The notes under the pieces were generated by a model. The model did not search any database. It was not told the DNA's origin and saw nothing but the letters and a program-made list of their open reading frames with translations. Made by a program: the position numbers and the translations under genes. A stretch of DNA of 64,000 nt from contig NZ_JAIWOT010000001.1 in NCBI RefSeq assembly GCF_021295335.1, forward strand, positions 3,390,001 to 3,454,000. The letters are read 5' to 3'. This document shows, one piece after another, positions 45,990 to 55,061 of the stretch; position 1 is the stretch's first letter, and each line of letters starts with the position of its first letter. Origin of the DNA: Komagataeibacter sp. FNDCF1 (GTDB lineage Bacteria > Pseudomonadota > Alphaproteobacteria > Acetobacterales > Acetobacteraceae).

Positions 45990-47468
45990 ATGACGTTTAT
46001 GACAGCAACGGATGTACCCATACCCCCAGGCCAGGCCCGGAGCCACACCATAACGCCCGTCATCCTGTCCGGCGGGACAGGAACACGGTTATGGCCTGTT
46101 TCACGCGCAAGTCACCCCAAGCAGTTCTGGGCGCTGGCGTCACGGCGCACCATGATTGGCGAGACGCTGCAGCGCGCGGCGGGGGAGGCATTTGCTCCCC
46201 CGATTGTCGTATGCAACCAGGATCATCGTTTCCTTGTTGCCGAACAGCTACGCGAAAACGGGTGCGAGGACGGACGCATCGTGCTGGAGCCCGCCGGGCG
46301 AAACACCGCTGCCGCCATTGCCGCTGCCGCCCTGCTGGCTGCGCAGGATGACCCCGGAACCCTTTTGTGGATCATGGCGGCGGATGCGTCCTTCCAGCAT
46401 CCCGAACGTCTGGCGGAGGTGCTGGAAAAAGGGGCGCAGGTGGCGCGCGAAGGGTATATCGTGACATTCGGCATGAAGCCCACCGCGCCTGAAACCGGAT
46501 ATGGCTACATCCGCGCCGGTGCCCCCCTGCACCCCGATGGCGGCAGGGATGACGCGCACCGCGTGGCGCGCTTTGTTGAAAAGCCCGACCGCCTGCGCGC
46601 GACCGAAATGCTGAATGAAGGCGGATATCTGTGGAATTCCGGCATGTTCATGGCCCCGGCATCGGTCATGCTGGAGGAACTTGAACGCCATGAACCTGCC
46701 GTGCTGGATGCCGTGCGCACGGCCATGGCCCATAGCCAGAGCGACCTGACCTTCCTCAGGCTGGAGCGTGACTCATTCATGCGCAGCCCCAGTGTCAGCA
46801 TTGATTATGCGGTCATGGAGCGTACCGAACGTGCGGTTGTCATTCCGGCGGATCTGGGCTGGGCGGATGTCGGCAACTGGAATTCATTGTGGGAACTGGG
46901 TGACAAGGACGCCTGCGGGAACGTGGTGACGGGGGATGTGGTACTGGAACAGTCCCATAACTGCTACGTGCGCAGCGAGGGGATGCTGGCCGCGGTGGCG
47001 GGACTGACGGATGTGGTGCTGGTTGTCACATCCGATGCCGTACTCGCCATTCACCGTGATTATGCGCAGGATGTCTCGGCCCTGGTGGCGCAGCTCAAGG
47101 CCACAAGCAGGCCGGAGGCCGAAATCCACAACCGCTGTTACCGGCCTTGGGGCTTTTATGAAGGACTGATCCAGGGGGAGCGGTTCCAGGTCAAGCGGAT
47201 CGTGGTGTACCCTGGGCAGAAGCTGTCGTTGCAGAAGCATTTCCATCGCGCGGAACACTGGGTGGTTGTCAGCGGCACGGCCAGCGTGACACGCGATGAT
47301 GAAAATCTTCTGCTGCAGGAAAACGAAAGTGTCTATCTGCCGTTAGGTTGTATGCACCGGCTGGAAAACCCCGGTCGTATTCCCCTGACCCTGATCGAGG
47401 TCCAGTCCGGGCCTTATCTGGGAGAGGACGATATCGTCCGTTTCGAGGATACATACGGCCGGCAGTAG
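45990..47468 (+). CDS. manC: Mannose-1-phosphate guanylyltransferase / mannose-6-phosphate isomerase
   Basis: A 492-residue bifunctional enzyme (XanB/AlgA type). It makes GDP-mannose, the donor for the GumH-like transferase in this locus. The pyrophosphorylase domain shows ILSGGTGTRLWPVSRASHPK (about residues 26-45), then FVEKPDRLRATEML (about 192) and a WNSGMF segment (about 213). The C-terminal cupin isomerase domain shows RPWGFYEGLIQGERFQVKRI (about 382) and KLSLQKHFHRAEHWVVVSGT (about 411), with metal-binding His residues. Start at ATG 45990 behind an acggag ribosome site, with a TTG at 45981 also in frame. Confidence 0.95.
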   Translation: MTFMTATDVPIPPGQARSHTITPVILSGGTGTRLWPVSRASHPKQFWALASRRTMIGETLQRAAGEAFAPPIVVCNQDHRFLVAEQLRENGCEDGRIVLEPAGRNTAAAIAAAALLAAQDDPGTLLWIMAADASFQHPERLAEVLEKGAQVAREGYIVTFGMKPTAPETGYGYIRAGAPLHPDGGRDDAHRVARFVEKPDRLRATEMLNEGGYLWNSGMFMAPASVMLEELERHEPAVLDAVRTAMAHSQSDLTFLRLERDSFMRSPSVSIDYAVMERTERAVVIPADLGWADVGNWNSLWELGDKDACGNVVTGDVVLEQSHNCYVRSEGMLAAVAGLTDVVLVVTSDAVLAIHRDYAQDVSALVAQLKATSRPEAEIHNRCYRPWGFYEGLIQGERFQVKRIVVYPGQKLSLQKHFHRAEHWVVVSGTASVTRDDENLLLQENESVYLPLGCMHRLENPGRIPLTLIEVQSGPYLGEDDIVRFEDTYGRQ

Positions 47469-47836
47469 GTGGAAATGCGCCCCCGTCATGGACCGTAACG
47501 GGTTTTATGGCGGGGAATGGCACCGTTGACTTCGGGACGACGGTAATGGAAATGGCAGCGTAATTCGTTGCTATATAATAACGGCTTGAAAAGTTGGTTA
47601 ATTTTTTATGAATAAGATGTGAAGGGATGGTTTATATTTTGGTATTTACTGCGTGACATATTTTTGCCCTAAAATACACAGAGTATAGACAAACCGGTCC
47701 GGGTGATTCCGAGTCCGGAATAACAACAATAAAGTGGGAGTTTTTTTTCGCACATGATTGTGCAGTGCGGAAAATGACGGGCAGAGCCTTAACCCGGCGT
47801 CAGGTCGTATTCCGCGTCGACAGGAGATGTTTCAAA
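47469..47836. promoter_or_regulatory. AT-rich promoter region before the core exopolysaccharide operon
   Basis: 368 bases with an AT-rich middle (about 47570-47690) and no gene. Two small inverted repeats are visible: ATTCCG-agtc-CGGAAT (47706-47721) and GCACA-tgat-TGTGC near 47751-47764. They could be operators. The long run of same-strand genes that follows (47837-60471) needs a strong promoter, which this region most likely holds. Confidence 0.45.
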
Positions 47837-49339
47837 ATGAGCGAGGCACTCAGGCAGTTGAAAAATGGCGAACCCGACCTGTCGCTATCCGCGATAGGCG
47901 AAAGCAAGGTCCACCGCCCTTACAGGAACCGCCCGGTGGATGATGGCGGCTTTTCCTACCGTCATCCCGTGTTGCCACAGGTGGTGGTCCTGTCGGATGC
48001 GCTCTGTGTCTGCCTTGCGGTCGTGGCCTGCATTGCCTGGCAGGGTGTCCATGACATGTCCTATGGACTGTCCGGTGCGCTCCTGCTTGCCAATATCATG
48101 GCGGCGGGGGCGTTCATCCTGTTTCCCAGGAATGTCCCGCTCCTTGACATCCCCGATGTCACGCGGCTTTCCGCACAGCTGCGCTACCTGCTGCCGCCCG
48201 TCATCTTCGGGGCGGCAGTTTTCTGTATTGTCCTTCTCATGCTGTCCTGGCCCGTCGCGGCCACGTTGCGCATGGGGGCGGACTGGCTGGTGTTCGTGGC
48301 GATCATGCTTGTGGTGGAGCGTACCATCGGCACATATGTCCTGAACACGGATGCCATGGCCCACCGGCTGGTGCGCCGGGTCGCCATTATCGGTTCCGGC
48401 ATGGAAGCCACGCAGATGGCCACGCGCATCAATACGCGCATGACACGCGTGTTCCGTCTTGCCGGTATCTTTGATGATAAGGGCAGCAATGTTGACGGCA
48501 CGATAGAAGACCTGGTCCAGCGTGCGCGTGAAGACGGGATTGATGCCGTCATCATGAGCTTTTCCCCCGAAGAAGGGGGGCAGCAGCATGTCATGGATGA
48601 ACTGTGGCGGCTGCGCGGCATGCTGGCGGATGTCTATGTCGTGCCGACCCTGATGACCGAGGACTGCCACGGCTGGCCGGTCGAACGCTTCGGGCCGTTC
48701 TCGCTGACCGTGCTGCAGCGCCGCCCCCTGAACGAGTGGGACATGATGCAGAAGCGTGCCTTTGACCTTACGGTCGGCGCGCTGCTGCTGTTTGCGCTCT
48801 CTCCGGTCCTGCTGCTGGTGGCGCTGGCGATCAAGCTGGACTCCCGCGGGCCGGTCCTGTTCTGCCAGCCGCGGCAGGGGTTCAATAACCTTTACTTCAA
48901 TGTATTCAAGTTCCGCTCCATGTATACCGACATGTCGGACCGTGACGCGGCGCGGCAGACATCGCGCACCGACCCGCGGGTCACGCGCGTGGGGCGGTGG
49001 ATCCGCCGGCTGAGCATTGATGAACTGCCCCAGCTTCTCAACGTGCTGCGTGGCGAGATGTCGCTTGTCGGGCCACGCCCCCATGCACCGCAGACACGCG
49101 CCGGCGGCCAGCTGCTGCATGAGGCGATGGAAGAATATGTCGCCCGCCACCGGGTGCAGCCAGGCATTACCGGCTGGGCGCAGATCAACGGCTCACGCGG
49201 CGAACTGGTCACGCGCGACGACCTGCGCCGCCGTGTCGTGCTGGATCTTGAATACATCCGCGCCTGGTCGATCTGGCTGGATATCAAGATCATTTTCCTG
49301 ACCATCAAGCGCGAGATTTTCAGTCGGAACGCATTCTGA
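47837..49339 (+). CDS. Undecaprenyl-phosphate glucose phosphotransferase (GumD-like)
   Basis: A 500-residue membrane enzyme that starts the repeat unit by moving glucose-1-phosphate from UDP-glucose to undecaprenyl phosphate. Four to five N-terminal helices (about 30-155) are followed by a nucleotide-binding-like domain with VAIIGSGMEATQMATRI (about 187). Then comes another helix (AFDLTVGALLLFALSPVLLL, about 311) and the bacterial sugar transferase domain. Its core is FKFRSMYTDMSDRD (about 357), RRLSIDELPQLLNVL (about 390), MSLVGPRPHAP (about 408) and PGITGWAQINGSRGE (about 443). ATG 47837 follows AGGAGA; the open frame extends back to 47765. It begins the long plus-strand core operon. Confidence 0.95.
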   Translation: MSEALRQLKNGEPDLSLSAIGESKVHRPYRNRPVDDGGFSYRHPVLPQVVVLSDALCVCLAVVACIAWQGVHDMSYGLSGALLLANIMAAGAFILFPRNVPLLDIPDVTRLSAQLRYLLPPVIFGAAVFCIVLLMLSWPVAATLRMGADWLVFVAIMLVVERTIGTYVLNTDAMAHRLVRRVAIIGSGMEATQMATRINTRMTRVFRLAGIFDDKGSNVDGTIEDLVQRAREDGIDAVIMSFSPEEGGQQHVMDELWRLRGMLADVYVVPTLMTEDCHGWPVERFGPFSLTVLQRRPLNEWDMMQKRAFDLTVGALLLFALSPVLLLVALAIKLDSRGPVLFCQPRQGFNNLYFNVFKFRSMYTDMSDRDAARQTSRTDPRVTRVGRWIRRLSIDELPQLLNVLRGEMSLVGPRPHAPQTRAGGQLLHEAMEEYVARHRVQPGITGWAQINGSRGELVTRDDLRRRVVLDLEYIRAWSIWLDIKIIFLTIKREIFSRNAF

Positions 49340-49375
49340 ATTTCAATTTCTCCTGATGATGAACGGTGTATTCAA

Positions 49376-50191
49376 ATGAACGCAAATACTGAAATCGTGG
49401 TGGATGACACGGTTGTCGATGTCATGGGGCTTCCTCTCAACGACATATCAAGGGAAGAAATAGTCGAGCGCGTGATCGACGCCGTGCGGGCGCGCAGGAA
49501 AATGGTCATCGTCAACGCCAATGCCCATATGGCGGTGGTGTCGCAACGGCAGACCTGGCTGCGTTCCCTTTTCCGCCGGGCCGATATCGCGTTCTGTGAC
49601 GGGGCGGGGGTGCAGCTTGCCGGCATGGTGCTGACGGGCCGCCACCTGCCGCGTACCACCCCGCCGGAATGGATCGGCCCCGTGCTGTCGCGGCTGGGGC
49701 CGGAGGCATCGGTTTTCTGGATTGGCGGCAAGCCCGGCGTGGTGGAAAAGGCCGCCCAGGCGTTTTCCGCGCGTTATGGCGTGCGCACGGCGGGCACCCA
49801 GCACGGCTTTTTTGACCAGACCCCCGGATCGCGTGAATCTACACAACTGCTTGAGCGCGTGCTGAAAACCCGGCCCGACATCATCCTGCTGACCATGGGC
49901 ATGCCGCGCCAGGAAAGCTGGCTGCGTGACAATATGGACCAGATCCCCACGGGCGTGATGCTGACGGCGGGGGCGCTGGTCGATCATGCGGCGGGGCATG
50001 TGCACCGCCCGCCCCGATGGGTGGCGGACATGGGAATGGAGTGGCTGGTGCGGCTTGTGCGCGAACCGCGCAGGCTGTGGCGGCGTTATCTGTTGGGGCT
50101 GCCGGTGTTCGGCTTTTACGTGCTGCTTTACCTGCAGCGCAGGGCGCGTGGCAGACCCGTATCATCCATCTCGCGGAAACTCGCCGGGTAA
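49376..50191 (+). CDS. WecG/TagA/CpsF-family glycosyltransferase (GumM-like)
   Basis: 271 residues of the GT26 family, membrane-peripheral inverting transferases acting on polyprenol-linked sugars. In xanthan the GumM member adds the second backbone glucose. Signatures: IVNANAHMAVVSQRQTWLRS (about residue 43), IAFCDGAGVQLAGM (about 72, with the catalytic-type Asp) and ILLTMGMPRQESWLRDN (about 164). The C terminus has the membrane-binding WVADMGMEWLVRLVREPRRL and a basic tail. Located 36 bases after the GumD-like gene and 5 bases before the Wzc-like one. Second of seven transferases in the proposed repeat-unit pathway. Confidence 0.92.
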   Translation: MNANTEIVVDDTVVDVMGLPLNDISREEIVERVIDAVRARRKMVIVNANAHMAVVSQRQTWLRSLFRRADIAFCDGAGVQLAGMVLTGRHLPRTTPPEWIGPVLSRLGPEASVFWIGGKPGVVEKAAQAFSARYGVRTAGTQHGFFDQTPGSRESTQLLERVLKTRPDIILLTMGMPRQESWLRDNMDQIPTGVMLTAGALVDHAAGHVHRPPRWVADMGMEWLVRLVREPRRLWRRYLLGLPVFGFYVLLYLQRRARGRPVSSISRKLAG

Positions 50192-50196
50192 TCAGC

Positions 50197-52407
50197 ATGA
50201 ATTATGTTTCCATACAGGGACGGGCCACTTCAATGTCATGGACAGCGCAGGATGTGGGCCTTGTCATTCGCCAGACGGTCCGGGCCTTTCTGAGGCACCG
50301 GCTCCTCTTTGTGCTGACGGTGCTTGGCGTGCTGGTCGCGGGTAGCGCGGTCATGCTGACGCTCAAGCCACGCTATACCGCCACGGCCACGGTCGTGGTG
50401 TCGGGGCGTGCGCAGCAGGACCCGCTGGCCCCCAATGGCCAGCAGCAGAACCAGGCCCCGCCGGATGACTCGCTGGTCCAGACCGAGGCGGCGATGATCC
50501 ATTCGCGTGACGTGGCCGCCGCCGTCCTGGCCCAGCTGCCGCCACCGGCGGCAGCCCCGCATGTCGGCCTGCGCGACCGGCTGTGCCACATGGGTATTGG
50601 CTTCCTGTGCCACGCGGCGCAGGCGGTTGATCCGGTGGCCCAGCGCGTGCGTGATGAGGATGCCTTCCTCAACAACCTGACCGTAACGCCCGAGGCGCAT
50701 ACCCAGATACTCGACATCAACGTGGTGGATGGCGATGCCGCCCGCGCCGCCGCCCTGGCGGATGCGGTGGTCACGAACTACCAGCGCCTGGCCCTTGCGC
50801 GGCAGACGGCGGATATCAACCGCGTGGCCGCCTGGCTGGACAGCCGCACGGCGGAACTGCGCCAGCGCTGGATGGATGCGGTGGAAAAGGCCAATGCCTT
50901 TGACAACGCCCACGGGCTGACCAATACGGGCGAGGGCGGCACCGCCAGCCCCCTGATCGAACGCCAGATTGCCGATACGTCCGCCAATCTCAGCCAGGCG
51001 CAGGGCAGGCTGGCCGCGGCCCAGGCGCGTGCCGATGCGCTGCGTGACGCAGCATCACGCGGGGATGCACGGGCGGCGGTCGCCCTGTCACAGGAGCCGA
51101 TCCTTGTCGCCACCGCCAATGCGCTCATGCAGTTGCAGAGCACCCGGCAGGAGGAGGCTGCAACCTACGGCCCGCAGCATCCGCGCCTGCGCGCGCTGGA
51201 CCAGCAGATCGCAACCACGCGCGCCAGCCTGTCGGCCGAGACGCAGGCCGCGCTGAACTCCATCCGCGAAGACCAGATTTCCGCCAAGGCGGAGGTGGAC
51301 CGTCTGAGCGAGAACCTCGATATCCTGCGCCAGAAGGCAGGCGGCCAGAGCGCGCCCCAAGCCGAATACCGCACGCTGGACCAGGAAGCGCAGAGCGCGC
51401 GCACGGTGTATGAAACCTTCCTGGAGCATGCAAAGGAAGTGGTGGACCGCGCGGCCCTGTTGCAGCCGCCCATCGCCCTGGTGTCGCACGCTTCCGCGCC
51501 GGAGGTCCCCAGCTTCCCCAACCGCAAGAAGATCGGCATGGGCCTGGTTGCGGTGGCCCTTGCCGCGGGGGCGGGTATCGTGCTGCTGCGTGATTACTTT
51601 ACCGCGGGCTTTACCGAAATCGAGCGCCTGCGCGCCGCCGTGCCGCTGCCGCTTATGGCCGTGGTGCCCCGGGTGCGCGCACGCACCGAACAGGGTGTGC
51701 GCCGCCACGTGATCGACCATCCCTATTCCCGCGCCACGGAAGCGGTGCGCAGCCTGGTCATGCAGTTGTCCATGCGGGTGCATGACGGGGGCCAGCCGCT
51801 CTGCCTTGCCATTACCTCGGCCGGGCCGGAGGAAGGCAAGAGCACGCTGGCACTGTGGATGGCAACCATTGCCCGCCGGGGTGGGCAGAAGGTGCTGGTG
51901 ATCGATGCCGACCACCGGCGCGGGATGCTTGACCAGTATCTGACCGATGTCACGTCGGGCCGTCCCTCGCTGGGCATGAGCGATCTTGTGACCACCGGCG
52001 CGCGGGTGGAAGATGTCATCCGCACCGACCCCGATACCGGCTTTGACTACATTCCCGCCGGCCGCACGATGGAGCATGCCTTCAGTCCCGTCGAGATCCG
52101 CCGCCTGCGCGCCATACTGGCGGAACTGAAGCGGTCGTATGAACTGATCATCATCGACTGCCCGCCGCTGCTGGGGCTGAGTGATGCGCTGGTGCATGCG
52201 AACATGTCCGATCAGGTGATTTTCGTGTGCCGGTGGAAGAGCACGGCGCAGCGTGCCGTCATGGCCTGCCTGGAACGACTGGAAGCCAGTGGCGCGCCGC
52301 TGGCCGGGGTGGTCGCGACCATGGTGGAGGACAATGCCATGGACGTGATGGGCTACAGCTACGGCAACCGGGACATCAAGATCCTGAGCCGGTTCGATGA
52401 TAAATGA
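50197..52407 (+). CDS. Wzc-like chain-length / tyrosine autokinase protein
   Basis: A 736-residue inner-membrane co-polymerase. The N-terminal Wzz domain has a first helix at about 36-58 (LLFVLTVLGVLVAGSAVMLT), a long periplasmic coiled-coil region, the PNRKKIGMGLVAVALAAGAG second helix (about 440), then a cytoplasmic BY-kinase domain. Kinase motifs: Walker A SAGPEEGKSTLALWMA (about 540), Walker A' VLVIDADHRRGML (about 567) and Walker B ELIIIDCPPLLGLSD (about 648). The C-terminal tail has only two or three tyrosines (YSYGNR) instead of the dense cluster of E. coli Wzc. GumC of Xanthomonas lacks the kinase domain. ATG 50197 lies just after the previous stop; the upstream frame to 50017 is a shadow. 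Confidence 0.9.
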   Translation: MNYVSIQGRATSMSWTAQDVGLVIRQTVRAFLRHRLLFVLTVLGVLVAGSAVMLTLKPRYTATATVVVSGRAQQDPLAPNGQQQNQAPPDDSLVQTEAAMIHSRDVAAAVLAQLPPPAAAPHVGLRDRLCHMGIGFLCHAAQAVDPVAQRVRDEDAFLNNLTVTPEAHTQILDINVVDGDAARAAALADAVVTNYQRLALARQTADINRVAAWLDSRTAELRQRWMDAVEKANAFDNAHGLTNTGEGGTASPLIERQIADTSANLSQAQGRLAAAQARADALRDAASRGDARAAVALSQEPILVATANALMQLQSTRQEEAATYGPQHPRLRALDQQIATTRASLSAETQAALNSIREDQISAKAEVDRLSENLDILRQKAGGQSAPQAEYRTLDQEAQSARTVYETFLEHAKEVVDRAALLQPPIALVSHASAPEVPSFPNRKKIGMGLVAVALAAGAGIVLLRDYFTAGFTEIERLRAAVPLPLMAVVPRVRARTEQGVRRHVIDHPYSRATEAVRSLVMQLSMRVHDGGQPLCLAITSAGPEEGKSTLALWMATIARRGGQKVLVIDADHRRGMLDQYLTDVTSGRPSLGMSDLVTTGARVEDVIRTDPDTGFDYIPAGRTMEHAFSPVEIRRLRAILAELKRSYELIIIDCPPLLGLSDALVHANMSDQVIFVCRWKSTAQRAVMACLERLEASGAPLAGVVATMVEDNAMDVMGYSYGNRDIKILSRFDDK

Positions 52408-53575
52408 ACGAGGGGACGAAACATTGAAAATCCTGCATATTTGCCGTCAGTTCAGTCCCTCTGTTGGTGGATTGGAAGATTCGCTGCTCAACCTTGCACG
52501 CAGCCAGCGCCAGAAGCTTGGACTGGATGCCCAGGTACTGACGCTCGACAGCGTGTTCGGCCGCCCCGGGAAGCTGCCGCATAGCGATGTGGTGGACGGC
52601 GTGCCCGTCACCCGCATCGCATGGCGCGGTTCCACACGGTACCCGCTTGCGCCCGGCGTGCTGCGCCATATCCGCTCGTTCGACCTGCTGCATGTCCATG
52701 CAATCGACTTCTTCTTCGATTTCCTTGCATGGACATGGCCGCTGCATCGCAAGGTCATGATCGCCTCCACCCATGGGGGCTTTTTTCATACCGGGGCGCT
52801 GCGGCGCCTGAAGGAAATCTGGTTCCGCACCATCACCCCCGTTTCCGTCCGTGCCTATGCGCGCATCGTGGCGTGCAGCTACAGTGATGCCGACATGTTC
52901 CGCACCGTGGCGAAGGGACGCCTGCAGACAATCGAGAACGGCATCAACCAGACCCGCTTCCGTGATGCGGCTGCCCGCACGCCCAATCACACCATCCTTG
53001 CCTTCGGGCGGTTCGCGGTTCACAAACGATTGAACCTGCTGTTTGAACTTGTCGCCCGCCTGCGCCGTGACAACCCGCAATGGAAGCTGATCGTGGCGGG
53101 GCAGGATTCCAACCTGACCGCCGATGACCTGCGCCAGCAGGCCCGTGCCTGCGGGATCGGGGACAGCATGCGCATCGTGCCCGGCCCAAGCGATGCGGCG
53201 CTGCGCGACCTGATGGGGGAGGCCAGCTTCTTTGGCTGCCTGTCCGCGCATGAAGGCTTTGGCCTTGCCGCGGTGGAAGCCATGTCCGCCGGTCTTGTGC
53301 CGATCCTTAGCAATATCACGCCCTTTGTCCGGCTCATGCAGCAGGGTGCCGCGGGCGTGATGGTCGACCCTGCCGATATGGCCGCCGGCGCACGGGATGT
53401 CGAATCGCTCGCCACCACCCTGCCGGAGACGGCGGATGCCCTGCGCGCACGCAACATGGACGTGGCCAGCCGGTACGACTGGAACAGCGTGGCGCGGGAA
53501 TATGCAACTGTATACCAGCAGGTTCTTGGCGGTTCCGGTTCCCGGTCCGCCATGGTGACAGCAGGGGCGGAGTAA
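52397..53575 (+). CDS. gumH: GumH/AceA-like GDP-mannose alpha-1,3-mannosyltransferase
   Basis: 392 residues strongly resembling GumH, the GT4 enzyme that adds mannose to cellobiosyl-diphosphopolyprenol; the K. xylinus counterpart is known as AceA. Matching segments: ILHICRQFSPSVGGLEDSLL (about 12-31), a TRIAWRGSTRYPLAPGVLRH stretch (about 71), HAIDFFFDFLAW (about 100), STHGGFFHTGALRRLKEIWF (about 123), and FGCLSAHEGFGLAAVEAMSA (about 275) with the EX7E pair. The start overlaps the Wzc-like gene by 11 bases, and the stop shares an A with the flippase start (TAATG). Third sugar of the repeat unit. Confidence 0.92.
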   Translation: MINERGDETLKILHICRQFSPSVGGLEDSLLNLARSQRQKLGLDAQVLTLDSVFGRPGKLPHSDVVDGVPVTRIAWRGSTRYPLAPGVLRHIRSFDLLHVHAIDFFFDFLAWTWPLHRKVMIASTHGGFFHTGALRRLKEIWFRTITPVSVRAYARIVACSYSDADMFRTVAKGRLQTIENGINQTRFRDAAARTPNHTILAFGRFAVHKRLNLLFELVARLRRDNPQWKLIVAGQDSNLTADDLRQQARACGIGDSMRIVPGPSDAALRDLMGEASFFGCLSAHEGFGLAAVEAMSAGLVPILSNITPFVRLMQQGAAGVMVDPADMAAGARDVESLATTLPETADALRARNMDVASRYDWNSVAREYATVYQQVLGGSGSRSAMVTAGAE

Positions 53576-55053
53576 TGGCACAAAGCAAGTTCTCCACCAA
53601 TTTCCTTTTCAACGTATTCGGTTCCATCTTTCCCATTATCGTCTCGCTGGGCACGGTTCCGTTCTATCTGCGGATGATCGGCACGGACCGGTACGGCATT
53701 GTCGCGATATCATGGATATTGCTGGGGTATCTCGGGTTTCTCGACTTTGGTCTGTCCCGTGCTTCGGCCAATGCGCTGGCGCAGCTTGGCCATGCCACGT
53801 CGCGCGAGCGCTCGCCCGTGCTGATGACGGCCTTTTACAGCAATCTGGGCCTGGGTGCGCTGGGTGGGCTGATCCTGTACCCCATTGGCGACGTGGTGCT
53901 GATGCATTTCGTCCGCATACCGCCAGACCTGCTGACGGAAACACGCCATGCCTATCCATGGATGGCGGTCATGCTGCCGCTGGGCATGATCAATGGCGTG
54001 GCCACTGGTGCGCTGGAATCCCGGGAACGTTTCCTGCTTTCCAACATGCTCAATTCCAGTACCACCATGGCAGGACAGATCATCCCGCTGATCTGCATCT
54101 ATCTGTGGGGGCCACAACTTACGGTTGTCCTGCCCGCCATCGTGCTGTCACGGCTGGGGATGATCATGCTGTCCTACTGCGTGGTCATTGCGCTGGAATG
54201 GCCGATCCGCCCGCTGGATTACGACGTGGTATGGCTCAAGCGCCTGCTGGGCTACGGGTCATGGGTCAGCATTTCCAGCCTGATCAACCCGCTGCTTGAT
54301 ACCTCCAACCAGCTGATCATCGGTGCCACGCTGGGGGTGACATCGGTGGGGCAGTATACGGTGCCCATGAACCTGGCCATGCGCTCGCAGGTGGTGGCCA
54401 CGGCGCTTGCGCGCACGCTGTTCCCCCGCCTGTCGCGCGCGGACCGGGCAGAGGCGGTTGACCTGACCCGCCGAGCCACGGCCTCGCTTACCTATGGGTT
54501 CGGCATGATCTGCGCGCCGGGCATCCTGTTTTCGGGTGCGTTCCTGCATCTGTGGGTAGGGGGCAATTTTGCTGATGTCTCCCGCCCCGTGGCCGAGATC
54601 CTGATGTTTGGCGCGTGGACCAACGGGATCGCCTTCCTGCCTTACGGACTGATTCAGGGGCAGGGGCGGCCGCACATCACGGCCAAGGTGTCGATGGTGG
54701 AGATCCTGCCCTTCTTCTGCGTGCTGTGGCTGTTCATAAAATGGTGGGGGCTGCCCGGTGCCGCGGCCGCCTGGACCCTGCGGGTCACGATTAACCTGAT
54801 TGCCCTCTATCTTCTGGCGGATTGCCGCTCCAGGCAGACTTGGCGGCTTGTGCCGGGAATGGTAATCATGACAGGGGCACTTATCCTGAGTCTGCTGGTA
54901 CCCATGAACCTTGTGGTTTCTGCCTGTGCGGCCACGGTAGCGGGACTTGCCATGGCTTTTGCTGCATACCGGTTGGACCCGGGCTTGCGTGATGTCGTGC
55001 ACCGGTTTGTCCAGCGTGCGGGAGGTAACTCCCGTGTTACGATCACAGGTTAG
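53575..55053 (+). CDS. Wzx-type lipid-linked oligosaccharide flippase (GumJ-like)
   Basis: A 492-residue MATE/MOP-superfamily protein with twelve or more hydrophobic segments. It is the only flippase candidate in the locus and should move the finished undecaprenyl-linked repeat to the periplasm. The N-terminal LGTVPFYLRMIGTDRYGIVA (about 23-42) and FLDFGLSRASANALAQLG (about 56) are typical of Wzx/GumJ proteins. The stop-start overlap with the mannosyltransferase (TAATG) indicates coupling. Confidence 0.9.
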   Translation: MAQSKFSTNFLFNVFGSIFPIIVSLGTVPFYLRMIGTDRYGIVAISWILLGYLGFLDFGLSRASANALAQLGHATSRERSPVLMTAFYSNLGLGALGGLILYPIGDVVLMHFVRIPPDLLTETRHAYPWMAVMLPLGMINGVATGALESRERFLLSNMLNSSTTMAGQIIPLICIYLWGPQLTVVLPAIVLSRLGMIMLSYCVVIALEWPIRPLDYDVVWLKRLLGYGSWVSISSLINPLLDTSNQLIIGATLGVTSVGQYTVPMNLAMRSQVVATALARTLFPRLSRADRAEAVDLTRRATASLTYGFGMICAPGILFSGAFLHLWVGGNFADVSRPVAEILMFGAWTNGIAFLPYGLIQGQGRPHITAKVSMVEILPFFCVLWLFIKWWGLPGAAAAWTLRVTINLIALYLLADCRSRQTWRLVPGMVIMTGALILSLLVPMNLVVSACAATVAGLAMAFAAYRLDPGLRDVVHRFVQRAGGNSRVTITG

Positions 55054-55061
55054 GATGCGGT

